In this document: positions 1 to 6,859 of the stretch, piece after piece
Layout: the number at the start of each line of letters is the position of its first letter
Numbering within the stretch: the stretch's first letter is position 1
Source: an uncultured bacterium
GTDB taxonomy: Bacteria; Planctomycetota; Uabimicrobiia; Uabimicrobiales; JABWCH01
Length of the DNA: 12,305 nucleotides
Direction: 5' to 3'
Assembly: GCA_938003875.1 (NCBI GenBank)
Contig: CALKWO010000139.1
Span: 1 to 12,305 of the forward strand
Position numbers and translations under genes: made by a program
Notes under the pieces: generated by a model
Told to the model about the DNA's origin: nothing
The model's input: the letters and a program-made list of their open reading frames with translations, nothing else
The model's database searches: none

Positions 1-30
1 ATTAAGATTAAGATTAAGATTAAGATTAAG
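1..30. repeat. Hexanucleotide tandem repeat (ATTAAG)x5
   Basis: Five perfect copies of ATTAAG run from the first base of the window, so the array probably continues to the left and its true copy number is unknown. It lies outside any gene, about 170 bp beyond the stop codon of the minus-strand DUF3160 gene. It has the form of a simple-sequence repeat prone to slippage; no function can be read from it. Confidence 0.85.
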
Positions 31-74
31 ACAAAACTATAATTTCCTATACAGCCAGTTAAAGGTTATTTACC

Positions 75-148
75 AAAGACGCAGGGATTGCGCTGGCGTT
101 CGGCTTTTTGGCGCAACCCTGCGGCTACAATCTATTACAAGACAAAAT
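75..148 (-). repeat. Dispersed hairpin repeat, copy A
   Basis: This stretch is the reverse complement of the sequence at 5694-5785 over most of its length, with a shorter centre. Each copy carries its own inverted arms. Here GCAGGGATTGCGC (81-93) faces GCGCAACCCTGC (111-122), giving a 12-bp stem with one bulged base. Shared flanks outside the arms include ACGCCAGCGC and GATTGTAGCCGC (as read on the minus strand). It sits just beyond the stop of the minus-strand DUF3160 gene and could fold at the 3' end of that transcript, but no U-run follows, so it is not a classical terminator. It resembles a REP- or MITE-like intergenic element without coding capacity. Confidence 0.8.
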
Positions 149-198
149 ATTAAAACTTAACCCGCATGAGGTTATTGTGATTACTATGATGTTTTACT

Positions 199-2535
199 CT
201 ATTCCTGGCCTACATAGTCTTTGCTCCAGGGCGCGACGTTTTCTATGCCTTTCTTTTTGATTTGATCCCAGAGTTTTCCTGTTCGCCATTTTTCAGGCAA
301 TACTTTTTTTTCTGTTGTGAATTCATAGAGGATGTAAACGCCACCTCTGGCAACAAAGGATATATGCTGTGCAGGGCAAAGTATCCATATTTCTCGGATG
401 GGTTCAATAGCTGCATGGTAGTAATAATCGCATTGCGTTTCGTTGCGATGGAAAAGGGTAGAAAGCTCATTGACGTTCGCTTCTTCATAAGATCCATCCC
501 AGCCTAGAACCAGCTTGCTCAGCTTATCCTGGTCTTCCTGTGTCAAGGTTTCTCCTGCAAGCATTTTTTCGGAAACATCAACAACATCCTCCAGAGTTTG
601 TTTATAGGCTATAATCTCTAATGATGGAGGGCGATTGGACGGATAGCTCACTTGCAATAGCAATTTTTCTAACCCCTTGATATTTGTCAGGATGCGATTA
701 AAAAATTCAGGATAAGGATCTACGATGCTATTGAAATCCTGGACTCCCTTTCCTGTATAGGTTGGTTTACTGTTGGGAAAGCTTACCAGTCCGCACAGAA
801 GAGTTGTCAGCTTGCGGTATTCCCAGGCATCACTGCGACAAAAATAAGGATAGCCTCTGCTTTGAGGCTCCATCAGAGCCTGGTATATCCAGATATCGCC
901 GATCATACCTCCCGCTTCCCAGGGCTTGGATGTACTCACAAGTCCTTCTTGCAATATTTTTTGATAGGCAGAAATCTTGTGGGAATAGTTTTGGAAACGA
1001 AATAAATCCTTGTCTCTAGCGATTTCCATTGCCTTTGGATGGTTCATGATCACTGCAATGTCTAAAACGCTAGGAATGATTCTTGGGTCGTTTTTGTCTC
1101 CGACAGATGGATTGCAAAATTGCTGTAACATCATATCACGATAAGAATAGCGTCCACCAAAAATTCTAAGGCCACCTTTTAGACCAGTTTCTGATCTGAT
1201 CTGGGGTAGCTTTGTGTGATTGATTTCTCTGCAAAATTTCTGTATTTTATTATGCTCCATCAACAGAGAGGGATGAAGCGTATCACCAAAGACGTTGCGG
1301 GCATTCTCCAGATAGTCCAGCAAATGAGGGTCATCGGCCCGACCATAGAGAGCAGTAAGCAACTGGTTCATTTCATCCCATATCATCACAGCATCGCCTT
1401 CTCTTGATTTCGCAAGAGATGCCATAAGCAACAAAAGTGCACTCTGGGTTTCCAATATACTGGAAGTACGGAAAACACATCTGCTGTACCATTCCATAGC
1501 AAGATAGTAGTTGCGCAACTTTTTATCCTGGGTTTCATTCCATCGAATTTTAAATTTATTATAGTCCAGTTCATAATCCCAAAGGGGACTCTTCTGAATT
1601 CCAACGATTCGGTGGTTGTGCAAATTATAGATTAAATCTAATTCCTGCTTTACCACACCTTCTATCTCTTTTTCTATGGAAGCAGGCCACTCAGCATCAC
1701 AATCGAGTAAAACACTGGCTATTTTGATAAAGGCCAGAGAAATAAAAAGTGCTTTCTTGCAAGAAGGGGGTATTTCTTTTTCTAAATGGAGCAGCTCTTC
1801 TCTTAAAATTTTGGTAAACAAAGTGAGTTTATGGAGAAAGATTTCCTGTTCCAGATCCACTCTAAGCCCTGCTAGAATATGAGACAAGCCTGATATTGCC
1901 GTATCCATAGTGATAAAGGATGGGATGCTATTTTTATGGTTCTCTGAATACAGATTTGTAAAAGAATCAAATTGTTTTGCTGTAACCACAAAACCATTTT
2001 TCAACAGGAATTCTTGCTCTTTGGAAGTGAGTTTCGCCTGTGCAAGATTTTTGATATGCTCTCCAGGTGCATATTTCCAGTTGGGAAGCACTTTCACTTC
2101 TTTATGTTTTATTTCGTCTGAAATTAAATTTTTACGAGCTTTGGCTTCTTTCACTTCCAAAAGTTTTTCCCATACAGGATACTTTTTTTCTTCTTTTTCT
2201 GCAGGATTCTCTTCCCCTGGATTATACAAATATGCCATCAGGGCAAACAAAACCAAAGCTGCATAGCGAAACATTCTTGCCAAACTGTGCTTTTTTTCAG
2301 GAAAAGGCTCTTTTTCCAACCTTTCCCATAAAGTTTTATTCCATTCTTGGGGCTCTTCAGGAAGAACAGAATCATAAACATCTTGAGAAAGACACTTTAT
2401 TTTTTTTAAAGACAAGAATTCTTCCTTGCAAGCAGAGCATTGAGAAATATGTGTCTCTATCTCTTTTGCTTTGGAAAGTGGAACCTCTTTGTCTACATAT
2501 CCTGAAATCTGTATTTTATCTATTTTACAATTCAT
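199..2535 (-). CDS. Membrane-anchored anti-sigma factor fused to a DUF3160 domain
   Basis: A 778-residue protein that appears to join two modules. Residues 1-40 look like an anti-sigma zinc finger (ZAS type): Cys3, then His29, Cys33 and Cys36 in an HxxxCxxC arrangement. One short hydrophobic segment at about 91-104 follows. A charged linker then leads into a large C-terminal region, about 165-778, matching the DUF3160 pattern as I know it: an opening LLKNGFVV (177-184), a MDTAISGLSH stretch, a GGRYSYRD stretch and late SDAWEYRKLTTLLCGLVSFP and PTYTGKG stretches. DUF3160 proteins are usually exported and have no settled function. The likely topology is zinc finger inside, DUF3160 outside. The gene starts 44 bp after the ECF sigma gene stop, with AGGA about 10 bases before the ATG, so the pair is probably co-transcribed and the N-terminus probably holds that sigma factor. 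Family assignment is by memory of motifs; the partner and signal are inferred. Confidence 0.8.
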   Translation of the reverse strand: MNCKIDKIQISGYVDKEVPLSKAKEIETHISQCSACKEEFLSLKKIKCLSQDVYDSVLPEEPQEWNKTLWERLEKEPFPEKKHSLARMFRYAALVLFALMAYLYNPGEENPAEKEEKKYPVWEKLLEVKEAKARKNLISDEIKHKEVKVLPNWKYAPGEHIKNLAQAKLTSKEQEFLLKNGFVVTAKQFDSFTNLYSENHKNSIPSFITMDTAISGLSHILAGLRVDLEQEIFLHKLTLFTKILREELLHLEKEIPPSCKKALFISLAFIKIASVLLDCDAEWPASIEKEIEGVVKQELDLIYNLHNHRIVGIQKSPLWDYELDYNKFKIRWNETQDKKLRNYYLAMEWYSRCVFRTSSILETQSALLLLMASLAKSREGDAVMIWDEMNQLLTALYGRADDPHLLDYLENARNVFGDTLHPSLLMEHNKIQKFCREINHTKLPQIRSETGLKGGLRIFGGRYSYRDMMLQQFCNPSVGDKNDPRIIPSVLDIAVIMNHPKAMEIARDKDLFRFQNYSHKISAYQKILQEGLVSTSKPWEAGGMIGDIWIYQALMEPQSRGYPYFCRSDAWEYRKLTTLLCGLVSFPNSKPTYTGKGVQDFNSIVDPYPEFFNRILTNIKGLEKLLLQVSYPSNRPPSLEIIAYKQTLEDVVDVSEKMLAGETLTQEDQDKLSKLVLGWDGSYEEANVNELSTLFHRNETQCDYYYHAAIEPIREIWILCPAQHISFVARGGVYILYEFTTEKKVLPEKWRTGKLWDQIKKKGIENVAPWSKDYVGQE

Positions 2536-2579
2536 GATTTAGCCATCCTAAAAGCATTTCCGATAGGATGTGGGAATTA

Positions 2580-3188
2580 TTATAATTCGCTGGTTGCTTT
2601 AAGCTGCTCCCGAATAAAATTTCGGGCATAAAACAACCTGGACATTACCGTTCCTATGCGACATTTCAGAATCTCTGCTGCCTCTTTATAGGAATATCCT
2701 TCCATATCACAAAGGATCAGAACGCTTTTCTGTTTTGTAGGAAGCAATGATATAGCTTTTCTCAGAAGCTCTTTGGATTCTTCCTGTTCTAACTCTTTTT
2801 GAGGAGAAGAATCTTTATGGCTTGCTACATTCAGTAAAACTGCATCGGAATGCTTATGAAAGCGACTTTGCCTTTTTAAATGATTCAAAGATAAATTAAA
2901 AGCGATTTTTGTGATCCAGCTCTTGAAAATTTCGGGGTTTTTCAACTCAGGTAATCCCTGGTAAGCCTTTATGAAGGTATCTTGTAACAAATCCCAGGTT
3001 TCTTCTGGTTGATGTACCATAAAATAAATCATTCTATAGAGCTTTTCCTGATACCTGGAGACAAGCAAAGAAAAGGCAGACTGATTCCCCGCGCAGCTTT
3101 GTCTGACCAAATCGCTATCACTCTGCGTTACTTTGTTCGCTTCGTCGTTTTTATCTATTTCAAAGGAGAACGCTACGGAGTTTCCCAT
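2580..3188 (-). CDS. ECF-type RNA polymerase sigma-70 factor
   Basis: A 202-residue sigma factor with only regions 2 and 4, the ECF layout. Region 2 spans about 25-85 and includes the core-binding stretch DLLQDTFIKAY (67-77). The WITKIAFNLSLNHLKR segment (91-106) is the usual region 2 end. Region 4 (about 149-196) has LPTKQKSVLIL followed by a helix-turn-helix with GYSYKEAAEILKCRIGTVMSRL. The frame extends eight codons upstream to a TTG at 3212, but the ATG at 3188 is preferred because AAGGGA lies seven bases before it, the best ribosome-binding site there. The next gene on the strand, 44 bp away, encodes an anti-sigma zinc finger, the usual partner arrangement. It should redirect RNA polymerase to stress- or envelope-response promoters. 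I found no convincing autoregulatory ECF promoter upstream. Confidence 0.93.
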   Translation of the reverse strand: MGNSVAFSFEIDKNDEANKVTQSDSDLVRQSCAGNQSAFSLLVSRYQEKLYRMIYFMVHQPEETWDLLQDTFIKAYQGLPELKNPEIFKSWITKIAFNLSLNHLKRQSRFHKHSDAVLLNVASHKDSSPQKELEQEESKELLRKAISLLPTKQKSVLILCDMEGYSYKEAAEILKCRIGTVMSRLFYARNFIREQLKATSEL

Positions 3189-3195
3189 AATTTTT

Positions 3196-3201
3196 TCCCT
3201 T
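3196..3201 (-). promoter_or_regulatory. Ribosome-binding site fixing the sigma factor start
   Basis: AAGGGA on the minus strand lies seven bases before the ATG at 3188-3186. No comparable site precedes the in-frame TTG at 3212-3210, which is why the shorter 202-residue protein is chosen. Confidence 0.7.
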
Positions 3202-3238
3202 GGGATAGGCAAAAGATAAATGTATTGTTGCTACAAAT

Positions 3239-3322
3239 AAAAATCTTCGAATATTTTTTTCACCAGGTAACCAGACCTCATTTATTCAAAGACAAAGTAA
3301 AGCAAAAAATATTCAAATTTTT
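3239..3322. repeat. Long AT-rich inverted repeat in the sigma gene leader
   Basis: GAATATTTTTT at 3249-3259 is matched by its exact reverse complement AAAAAATATTC at 3304-3314. The arms extend outward (AAAAAT at 3239-3244 with ATTTTT at 3317-3322, plus two more pairs) if two bulged C residues are allowed. The loop is about 44 nt and contains a direct repeat, ACCAG-GTA-ACCAG (3262-3274). The structure lies between the terminator at 3328-3354 and the sigma factor start, so it would form in the 5' leader of the sigma transcript if the promoter lies upstream of it. Confidence 0.55.
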
Positions 3323-3327
3323 ATTCT

Positions 3328-3354
3328 AAAAAAAAAGGACGCATTGCTGCGTCC
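3328..3354 (-). terminator. Rho-independent terminator for the OPT transporter transcript
   Basis: Read on the minus strand, a seven-base-pair GC-rich stem (GGACGCA with TGCGTCC, loop GCAA) is followed directly by nine U residues. It lies about 190 bp after the OPT transporter stop codon and 140 bp before the sigma factor start, all on the same strand, so it separates the two transcription units. Confidence 0.85.
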
Positions 3355-3522
3355 CTCTGTTCTAACGTTTCCTACGGTCACAGTCTTGTTTATAAAATGC
3401 CTATATATAACAAAGCCTGCTCTTAGCAAATTTTTCTTGTGCCAGATGAGCAGTGCTATGATAATAGCATCTGCTCCAGCAGGCGGTATTCAGGCATCTA
3501 TATTTTATAGACTATACATACC
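3355..3522 (-). ncRNA. Candidate structured RNA or structured 3' UTR ahead of the terminator
   Basis: Between the OPT stop codon and the terminator there is no convincing gene, but the sequence is almost entirely inverted repeats. Forward positions: GGTAT 3485-3489 pairs with ATACC 3518-3522 around TCTATA/TATAGA (3497-3502 with 3506-3511). GCCTGCT 3415-3421 pairs with AGCAGGC 3478-3484 around a 12-bp arm, GAGCAG-TGCTAT 3448-3459 with ATAGCA-CTGCTC 3464-3476, which has one bulge and a four-base loop. A weaker AT-rich hairpin covers 3384-3414, and CTGT/ACAG (3357-3360 with 3380-3383) leads into the terminator. The ordered series ending in a U-tract is what a processed 3' UTR RNA or small RNA gene would look like. 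Without expression or comparative data it remains a candidate; nested palindromic repeats are the alternative. Confidence 0.35.
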
Positions 3523-3545
3523 ACAGATTTTGTTAGAACCAGTTT

Positions 3546-5456
3546 TTATGATTTTGCACTCTTGTATTTGCGGATTCCTATATGTAAACAAACGGGAATG
3601 GCGAGTAATGCAACGATAGAAAGAATGCTACGAACCTGTGGACATGTTACCAAAGGTATGGGCAGAGATTTTTCCATAGCAATGAGAACAGCAATGATAA
3701 TGCCAGTAATGGCTTCACCTGCAACAAGCCCTGCACTGAGCACTGTACCTCTCTGAATTTTTTCATTGAGAATGGTTTCATCTTTTACTTTGCTTGTCAG
3801 AATCAGATGAACAATACCACCTAAGAGAATAGGCAAAGTTGTAGCAAAGGGCAGATAGATACCTACTGCAACAGCCATAGGGCTGATTCCAAAAGAGGAA
3901 CCCATGCGTTTCAGAATGACACCAACCAGGATGAGTACAATACCAAGAGCAATACCGAAGATTACCATGTTCCAGGGAAGAGAAGAGCCTTCTTTGAAAA
4001 TACCTTTAGCCAGTTCAGAGAACATGCTGGCCTGGGGTGCTCTGAGTTTGTCGCTTCCAATGACAAAGGCCTTGTCCAAGAATGCAAGCAAAGGTGCGGT
4101 GAGGAAAGAGGTAAATATCAGGGAAATCAAAAGACCAGTCTGCACTGCTTTGGCAGAGCTGCCAACCAGCATGGCTGTTTTGAAATTCTGAGAAGCAGAA
4201 CCTGACAAACAGGCACTCACGCAAACGATTCCTGCAATCAAGAGAATGGTTCTTACTGCTTCCATATCTTTGATTCCTGCCAGCAAGATAAAAACAGCAG
4301 CCAGGAGGAAGGTGCAGATGGTGATTCCAGAAACGGGTTGATTCGTGCTTCCAATCAGACCTACGATGTAAACAGAGATAGCGACAAAGAAGAAAACAGC
4401 GAGCAAGGTGTAGATAAACGCAACGCTAGCACCTTTCACTCCAATGGTAGAGAAGTAGACTGCTCCTGCTAGCGCAAGCCCGATAAGAATCAGGAAGCGG
4501 ATGGTGGTCTGGGATAGATCTATATCTATTACGTTTTTAGGAGCATCTTCTTTTTTGTTGCTGGAAAGTCCAGAAACAGCTCCTTTGATGGCAAGAACGA
4601 GTTCTTTGCGTATTTTGAAGATAGACCATAGTCCACCAACGATCATTCCACCAACACCAATGTAACGGATTTGATCTTTCCAAATGGCATCGGCTACAGC
4701 ACTAGCATCTCCTACCATGGGATATAAGGCTGTATAGATGGGAATGAAAACCAGCCATGCCAGGGCACCGCCCAAGACTACCAGGAAAGCTCCATTGAAC
4801 TCGATGATGAAACCTACACCAACGAGTGCTGCGGACATTTCTGTTCCGACTTTAAATATGGAATTCTGAATTTTCCATACAAAAGAAACAGCTTCGTCCA
4901 TAACGGCAATACCTGAAGAAAACAGCTTTATAGCAATTCCGCCAACAAAAGAAGCCATGAGACCAAAAATCCCAGGGGCTTTTCCTTCGGAAAATGCTGT
5001 CATACCAGTTTTTAGAATTTCTGCTGTAGCAACACCTTCAGGGAATTTGAGTTCTTCATTTTCTACAACCATAGGGCGACGAAGGAAGCCGCTCAGAACG
5101 ATTCCTAGCATACCGCCTGCCATAGCAGAGAAGATAACGACCATATATTCATTGATCGTCCAGTCTTTATAGGATGTAAAAACGCCAGAAAAGACCAGGG
5201 CAGGGAATACAAAAATTACGCCAGAGGCAAGCCCTTCACCAACAGAACCAGTTGCTTGAGAAAGGTTGACTTCAGATATGGAACGACTGCGAAACAAGGT
5301 ACTGAAAATAAGAATTGCGATTACGCTGCAAGGGATATTAGCAGAGATTGTCATACCTGCTCGCATACCAATGTACATATTGGCAGCAGCCATAATGACG
5401 CTAAGAATCAGGCCGATGATAACAGCTCTTACTGTAAGATCATTTTTGTGATCCAC
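3546..5456 (-). CDS. OPT family oligopeptide/metal-chelate transporter
   Basis: A 636-residue, very hydrophobic inner-membrane protein with well over ten membrane segments, matching the bacterial branch of the OPT (oligopeptide transporter) family. Typical features are the N-terminal AAANMYIGMRAGMTISANIP stretch, then SQATGSVGEGLASGVIFVFPAL, and a central glycine-rich VGVGFIIEFNGAFLVVLGG region. Length is normal for the family. The start codon is GTG at 5456, supported by AAAGGAG six bases upstream. OPT proteins import small peptides or metal-peptide/siderophore complexes by proton coupling; the substrate here cannot be told, and no peptidase or siderophore gene is adjacent. The gene is probably a single-gene unit: it has its own terminator about 190 bp downstream, and a divergent gene lies upstream. 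Confidence 0.9.
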   Translation of the reverse strand: MDHKNDLTVRAVIIGLILSVIMAAANMYIGMRAGMTISANIPCSVIAILIFSTLFRSRSISEVNLSQATGSVGEGLASGVIFVFPALVFSGVFTSYKDWTINEYMVVIFSAMAGGMLGIVLSGFLRRPMVVENEELKFPEGVATAEILKTGMTAFSEGKAPGIFGLMASFVGGIAIKLFSSGIAVMDEAVSFVWKIQNSIFKVGTEMSAALVGVGFIIEFNGAFLVVLGGALAWLVFIPIYTALYPMVGDASAVADAIWKDQIRYIGVGGMIVGGLWSIFKIRKELVLAIKGAVSGLSSNKKEDAPKNVIDIDLSQTTIRFLILIGLALAGAVYFSTIGVKGASVAFIYTLLAVFFFVAISVYIVGLIGSTNQPVSGITICTFLLAAVFILLAGIKDMEAVRTILLIAGIVCVSACLSGSASQNFKTAMLVGSSAKAVQTGLLISLIFTSFLTAPLLAFLDKAFVIGSDKLRAPQASMFSELAKGIFKEGSSLPWNMVIFGIALGIVLILVGVILKRMGSSFGISPMAVAVGIYLPFATTLPILLGGIVHLILTSKVKDETILNEKIQRGTVLSAGLVAGEAITGIIIAVLIAMEKSLPIPLVTCPQVRSILSIVALLAIPVCLHIGIRKYKSAKS

Positions 5457-5462
5457 TCCAAA

Positions 5463-5469
5463 CTCCTTT
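5463..5469 (-). promoter_or_regulatory. Ribosome-binding site supporting the OPT GTG start
   Basis: AAAGGAG on the minus strand lies six bases before a GTG codon at 5456-5454. The site is strong and well spaced, and supports use of GTG for this gene. Confidence 0.75.
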
Positions 5470-5550
5470 TATTTAAACAACATCTAATAAAGATACTACA
5501 AAACAATAGAACCTAAGAAGTTTTTCTTTACTGTATGGTAACAAAATTCT

Positions 5551-5563
5551 TTTGAAGTTCAAA
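5551..5563. promoter_or_regulatory. Perfect palindrome TTTGAA-G-TTCAAA, possible operator
   Basis: A 6+1+6 perfect inverted repeat lies about 95 bp upstream of the OPT gene, flanked by near-identical CAAAATTC (5542-5549) and CAAAAATTC (5564-5572). The position in the divergent promoter region would suit a dimeric repressor, but AT-rich palindromes of this size also arise by chance. Confidence 0.25.
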
Positions 5564-5660
5564 CAAAAATTCAGAAGGAAACTATAGAATTGGCTAATCG
5601 TTTCTCTCATAAAAAAATTCTTGAAAAAAAACTATAACATTTTAAAATACAGATATTCTG

Positions 5661-5669
5661 TGGTATGAT
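5661..5669 (+). promoter_or_regulatory. Possible extended -10 promoter for gene X
   Basis: TGGTATGAT fits an extended -10 element (TG, one base, then TATGAT). A matching -35 is weak (TTTAAA at 5641-5646, 17-base spacer). It faces the plus-strand gene X about 180 bp downstream, which would place hairpin repeat copy B in the 5' leader. Confidence 0.3.
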
Positions 5670-5693
5670 TCCTTAGCACCAATGATGTTTAAA

Positions 5694-5785
5694 ATTTTGT
5701 CTTGCAATGGATTGTAGCCGCAGGGTTGCGCCGAAAAAGTCTTGTCTGCTCAAAAGTCCAACGCCAGCGCAATCCCTGCGTCTTT
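5694..5785 (+). repeat. Dispersed hairpin repeat, copy B
   Basis: Inverted partner of the element at 75-148. Arms: GCAGGGTTGCGC (5720-5731) and GCGCAATCCCTGC (5767-5779), 12 base pairs with one bulge. Shared outer sequence starts at ATTTTGTCTTG and ends at CTGCGTCTTT. The loop is about 18 bases longer than in copy A, so the arms are conserved and the loop is free to vary, as expected if the fold or the ends matter. It occupies the leader region upstream of gene X, in a 392-bp gap between divergent genes that otherwise shows only AT-rich sequence. Confidence 0.8.
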
Positions 5786-5848
5786 ACCAATACCCTCTAA
5801 CTCGAAAGATTTTTGCCAATCCACTCAGAAACTTCTCAGGCGATATTT

Positions 5849-6664
5849 ATGAAAAATTTTATTGTTTTTTTTATATTTTTTCTTTCTTGTGATTCCTGGA
5901 TGTTGATCTCTACTTTGCCCTCTACTCCCCAAAAAGATGCTGCTGTTATAAAAGAGCAGGCGGTATCCCTTTTTTTCCTGAGCGAGACATCGCCTCCCAT
6001 GAAAAAAGAAACAGACTATTTCTTTTCTCTCCTGGCTTTGCCTAAAAAAATTTATGTGCCCTCTCAGGATATACCTCATTCTTTATCTCCTAAAGACCTG
6101 AGCCATTATCAGGAAATCAAACGCAAAGAGGCGGATATTTTACTATGCATTAAGCTTGCGTTTGAAGAGAAAGAAGAAAAAACGTACGGAGATTCTGTCT
6201 GGATCTATGCCAGCGCAGAATTGAGGATGGAGGATACTCTGGAAGAAAAAGAATTGTGGAAGGCATATTTCCAGACAGACAAAGGAGTCATTGCATGGAA
6301 GGGAAAACAAGAGGCCAGGCGCATTGCTTTAGAAGAATTGGCCAAAAAAGCGGGAACTGCTTTACATAGAGAAATGGCAACTTTAACTTTATCTCCTGGG
6401 AAAAAAATGAGACTAAGTGCTTCTTTTGATACAGAAGAGCAGCTCTGTCTTTTCCAGAATGAGCTTATGCGACTGGAGAAGGCAAAGCACTTTCGCATGC
6501 AGCAAAATCTTTTGGTTGTCTCGACTTTTTTGGGAGTGACACTGGAATCCCAACAAGATTTGCTTTCCTTAAAGTTGCTTTTAGAACAGGCCTGCCAGAG
6601 CGCAGGAATTCCTGTCCAAATTTTTATCGGACAAAAAAGCATCTTGCTACAGTCCAAAAGTTAG
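5849..6664 (+). CDS. Putative lipoprotein of unknown function (gene X)
   Basis: A 271-residue protein I do not recognise. The frame opens with a TTG at 5813, but the ATG at 5849 is preferred: it begins a compact signal sequence, MKNFIVFFIFFLSC, in which LSC at residues 12-14 resembles a lipobox, so Cys14 would be the lipidated residue. A weak AGG lies eight bases before it. The mature part is charged and probably soluble, with a VWIYASAELRMED strand-like stretch near the middle, a helical region EARRIALEELAKKAG, and a C-terminal part rich in Leu and Gln. It is expected in the periplasm or on a membrane leaflet. The last 534 bp lie in a duplicated segment whose second copy is a deleted relic at 8221-8405. 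Before the ATPase insertion this gene met selD tail to tail. Confidence 0.75.
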   Translation: MKNFIVFFIFFLSCDSWMLISTLPSTPQKDAAVIKEQAVSLFFLSETSPPMKKETDYFFSLLALPKKIYVPSQDIPHSLSPKDLSHYQEIKRKEADILLCIKLAFEEKEEKTYGDSVWIYASAELRMEDTLEEKELWKAYFQTDKGVIAWKGKQEARRIALEELAKKAGTALHREMATLTLSPGKKMRLSASFDTEEQLCLFQNELMRLEKAKHFRMQQNLLVVSTFLGVTLESQQDLLSLKLLLEQACQSAGIPVQIFIGQKSILLQSKS

Positions 6665-6698
6665 TCTACTCTGTAATTTCCCCTATAATACTGGAATT
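6131..6698. repeat. Duplicated segment, left copy (gene X 3' end plus selD 3' end)
   Basis: This segment recurs at 8221-8463 in the same orientation. Aligning by eye gives about nine substitutions in some 220 aligned bases. The left copy has the gene X part complete but lacks 24 bp of the selD end. The right copy has the selD part complete but lacks about 54 bp (6194-6247) and about 295 bp (6331-6625) of gene X. Homology starts at GCGGATATTTT and stops just after ATAATACTGG-ATT. Between the copies lies the ATPase gene. Confidence 0.9.
6666..6698 (-). pseudogene. Scrap of the selD 3' end
   Basis: On the minus strand this reads as the last codons of selD (encoding GEIT, then the final E and TAG stop) with an internal 24-bp deletion relative to 8407-8463. 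No upstream selD sequence is present, so it is a non-functional leftover of the duplication. Confidence 0.8.
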
Positions 6699-6761
6699 GA
6701 CCATTTTCGATGGTTGTGATCAATAAGTGAAAGCAAAGAAATGTTAGGAAAAAAATTTATT

Positions 6762-6790
6762 TTGACAATTGAAAAGCATAATGATATATT
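6762..6790 (+). promoter_or_regulatory. Near-consensus sigma-70 promoter of the ATPase gene
   Basis: TTGACA at 6762-6767 and TATATT at 6785-6790 are separated by exactly 17 bases, a full-consensus -35 and a five-of-six -10. Transcription would start near 6797, giving a leader of about 60 nt before the ATPase start. It lies inside the inserted segment, so the ATPase brought its own promoter. Confidence 0.8.
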
Positions 6791-6824
6791 TGACGCATGA
6801 CGATTTATTGACGATTATTTGACG
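6791..6824 (+). promoter_or_regulatory. Four TGACG boxes directly after the -10, possible operator
   Basis: TGACG occurs at 6791, 6798, 6809 and 6820. The last three are 11 bp apart, about one helical turn, and the first box abuts the -10. The boxes share a TTGAC core with the -35 element. The position over the transcription start suits a repressor, possibly the ATPase itself through its C-terminal winged helix; this is inference. Confidence 0.5.
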
Positions 6825-6846
6825 GTTAATATAAAAAAAATTTCAT

Positions 6847-6852
6847 AAAGGA
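6847..6852 (+). promoter_or_regulatory. Ribosome-binding site for a TTG start
   Basis: AAAGGA lies seven bases before the TTG at 6860, the first plausible start in the ATPase frame. No in-frame ATG follows within the first 100 codons of conserved-looking sequence, so TTG is chosen. Confidence 0.65.
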
Positions 6853-6859
6853 TTATATT

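Noticed and set aside
1910..2537. Plus-strand frames of 118 and 156 codons antisense to the DUF3160 gene
   Set aside because: They lie wholly inside a well-supported minus-strand gene, and their Phe/Ser/Leu-rich translations are typical of antisense reading of Lys/Glu-rich coding sequence.
3344..3619. A 91-codon plus-strand open frame across the gap and the end of the OPT gene
   Set aside because: It overlaps the terminator, the hairpin chain and the OPT coding end in antisense, has no ribosome-binding site, and its open length follows from the low stop density of the palindromic region.
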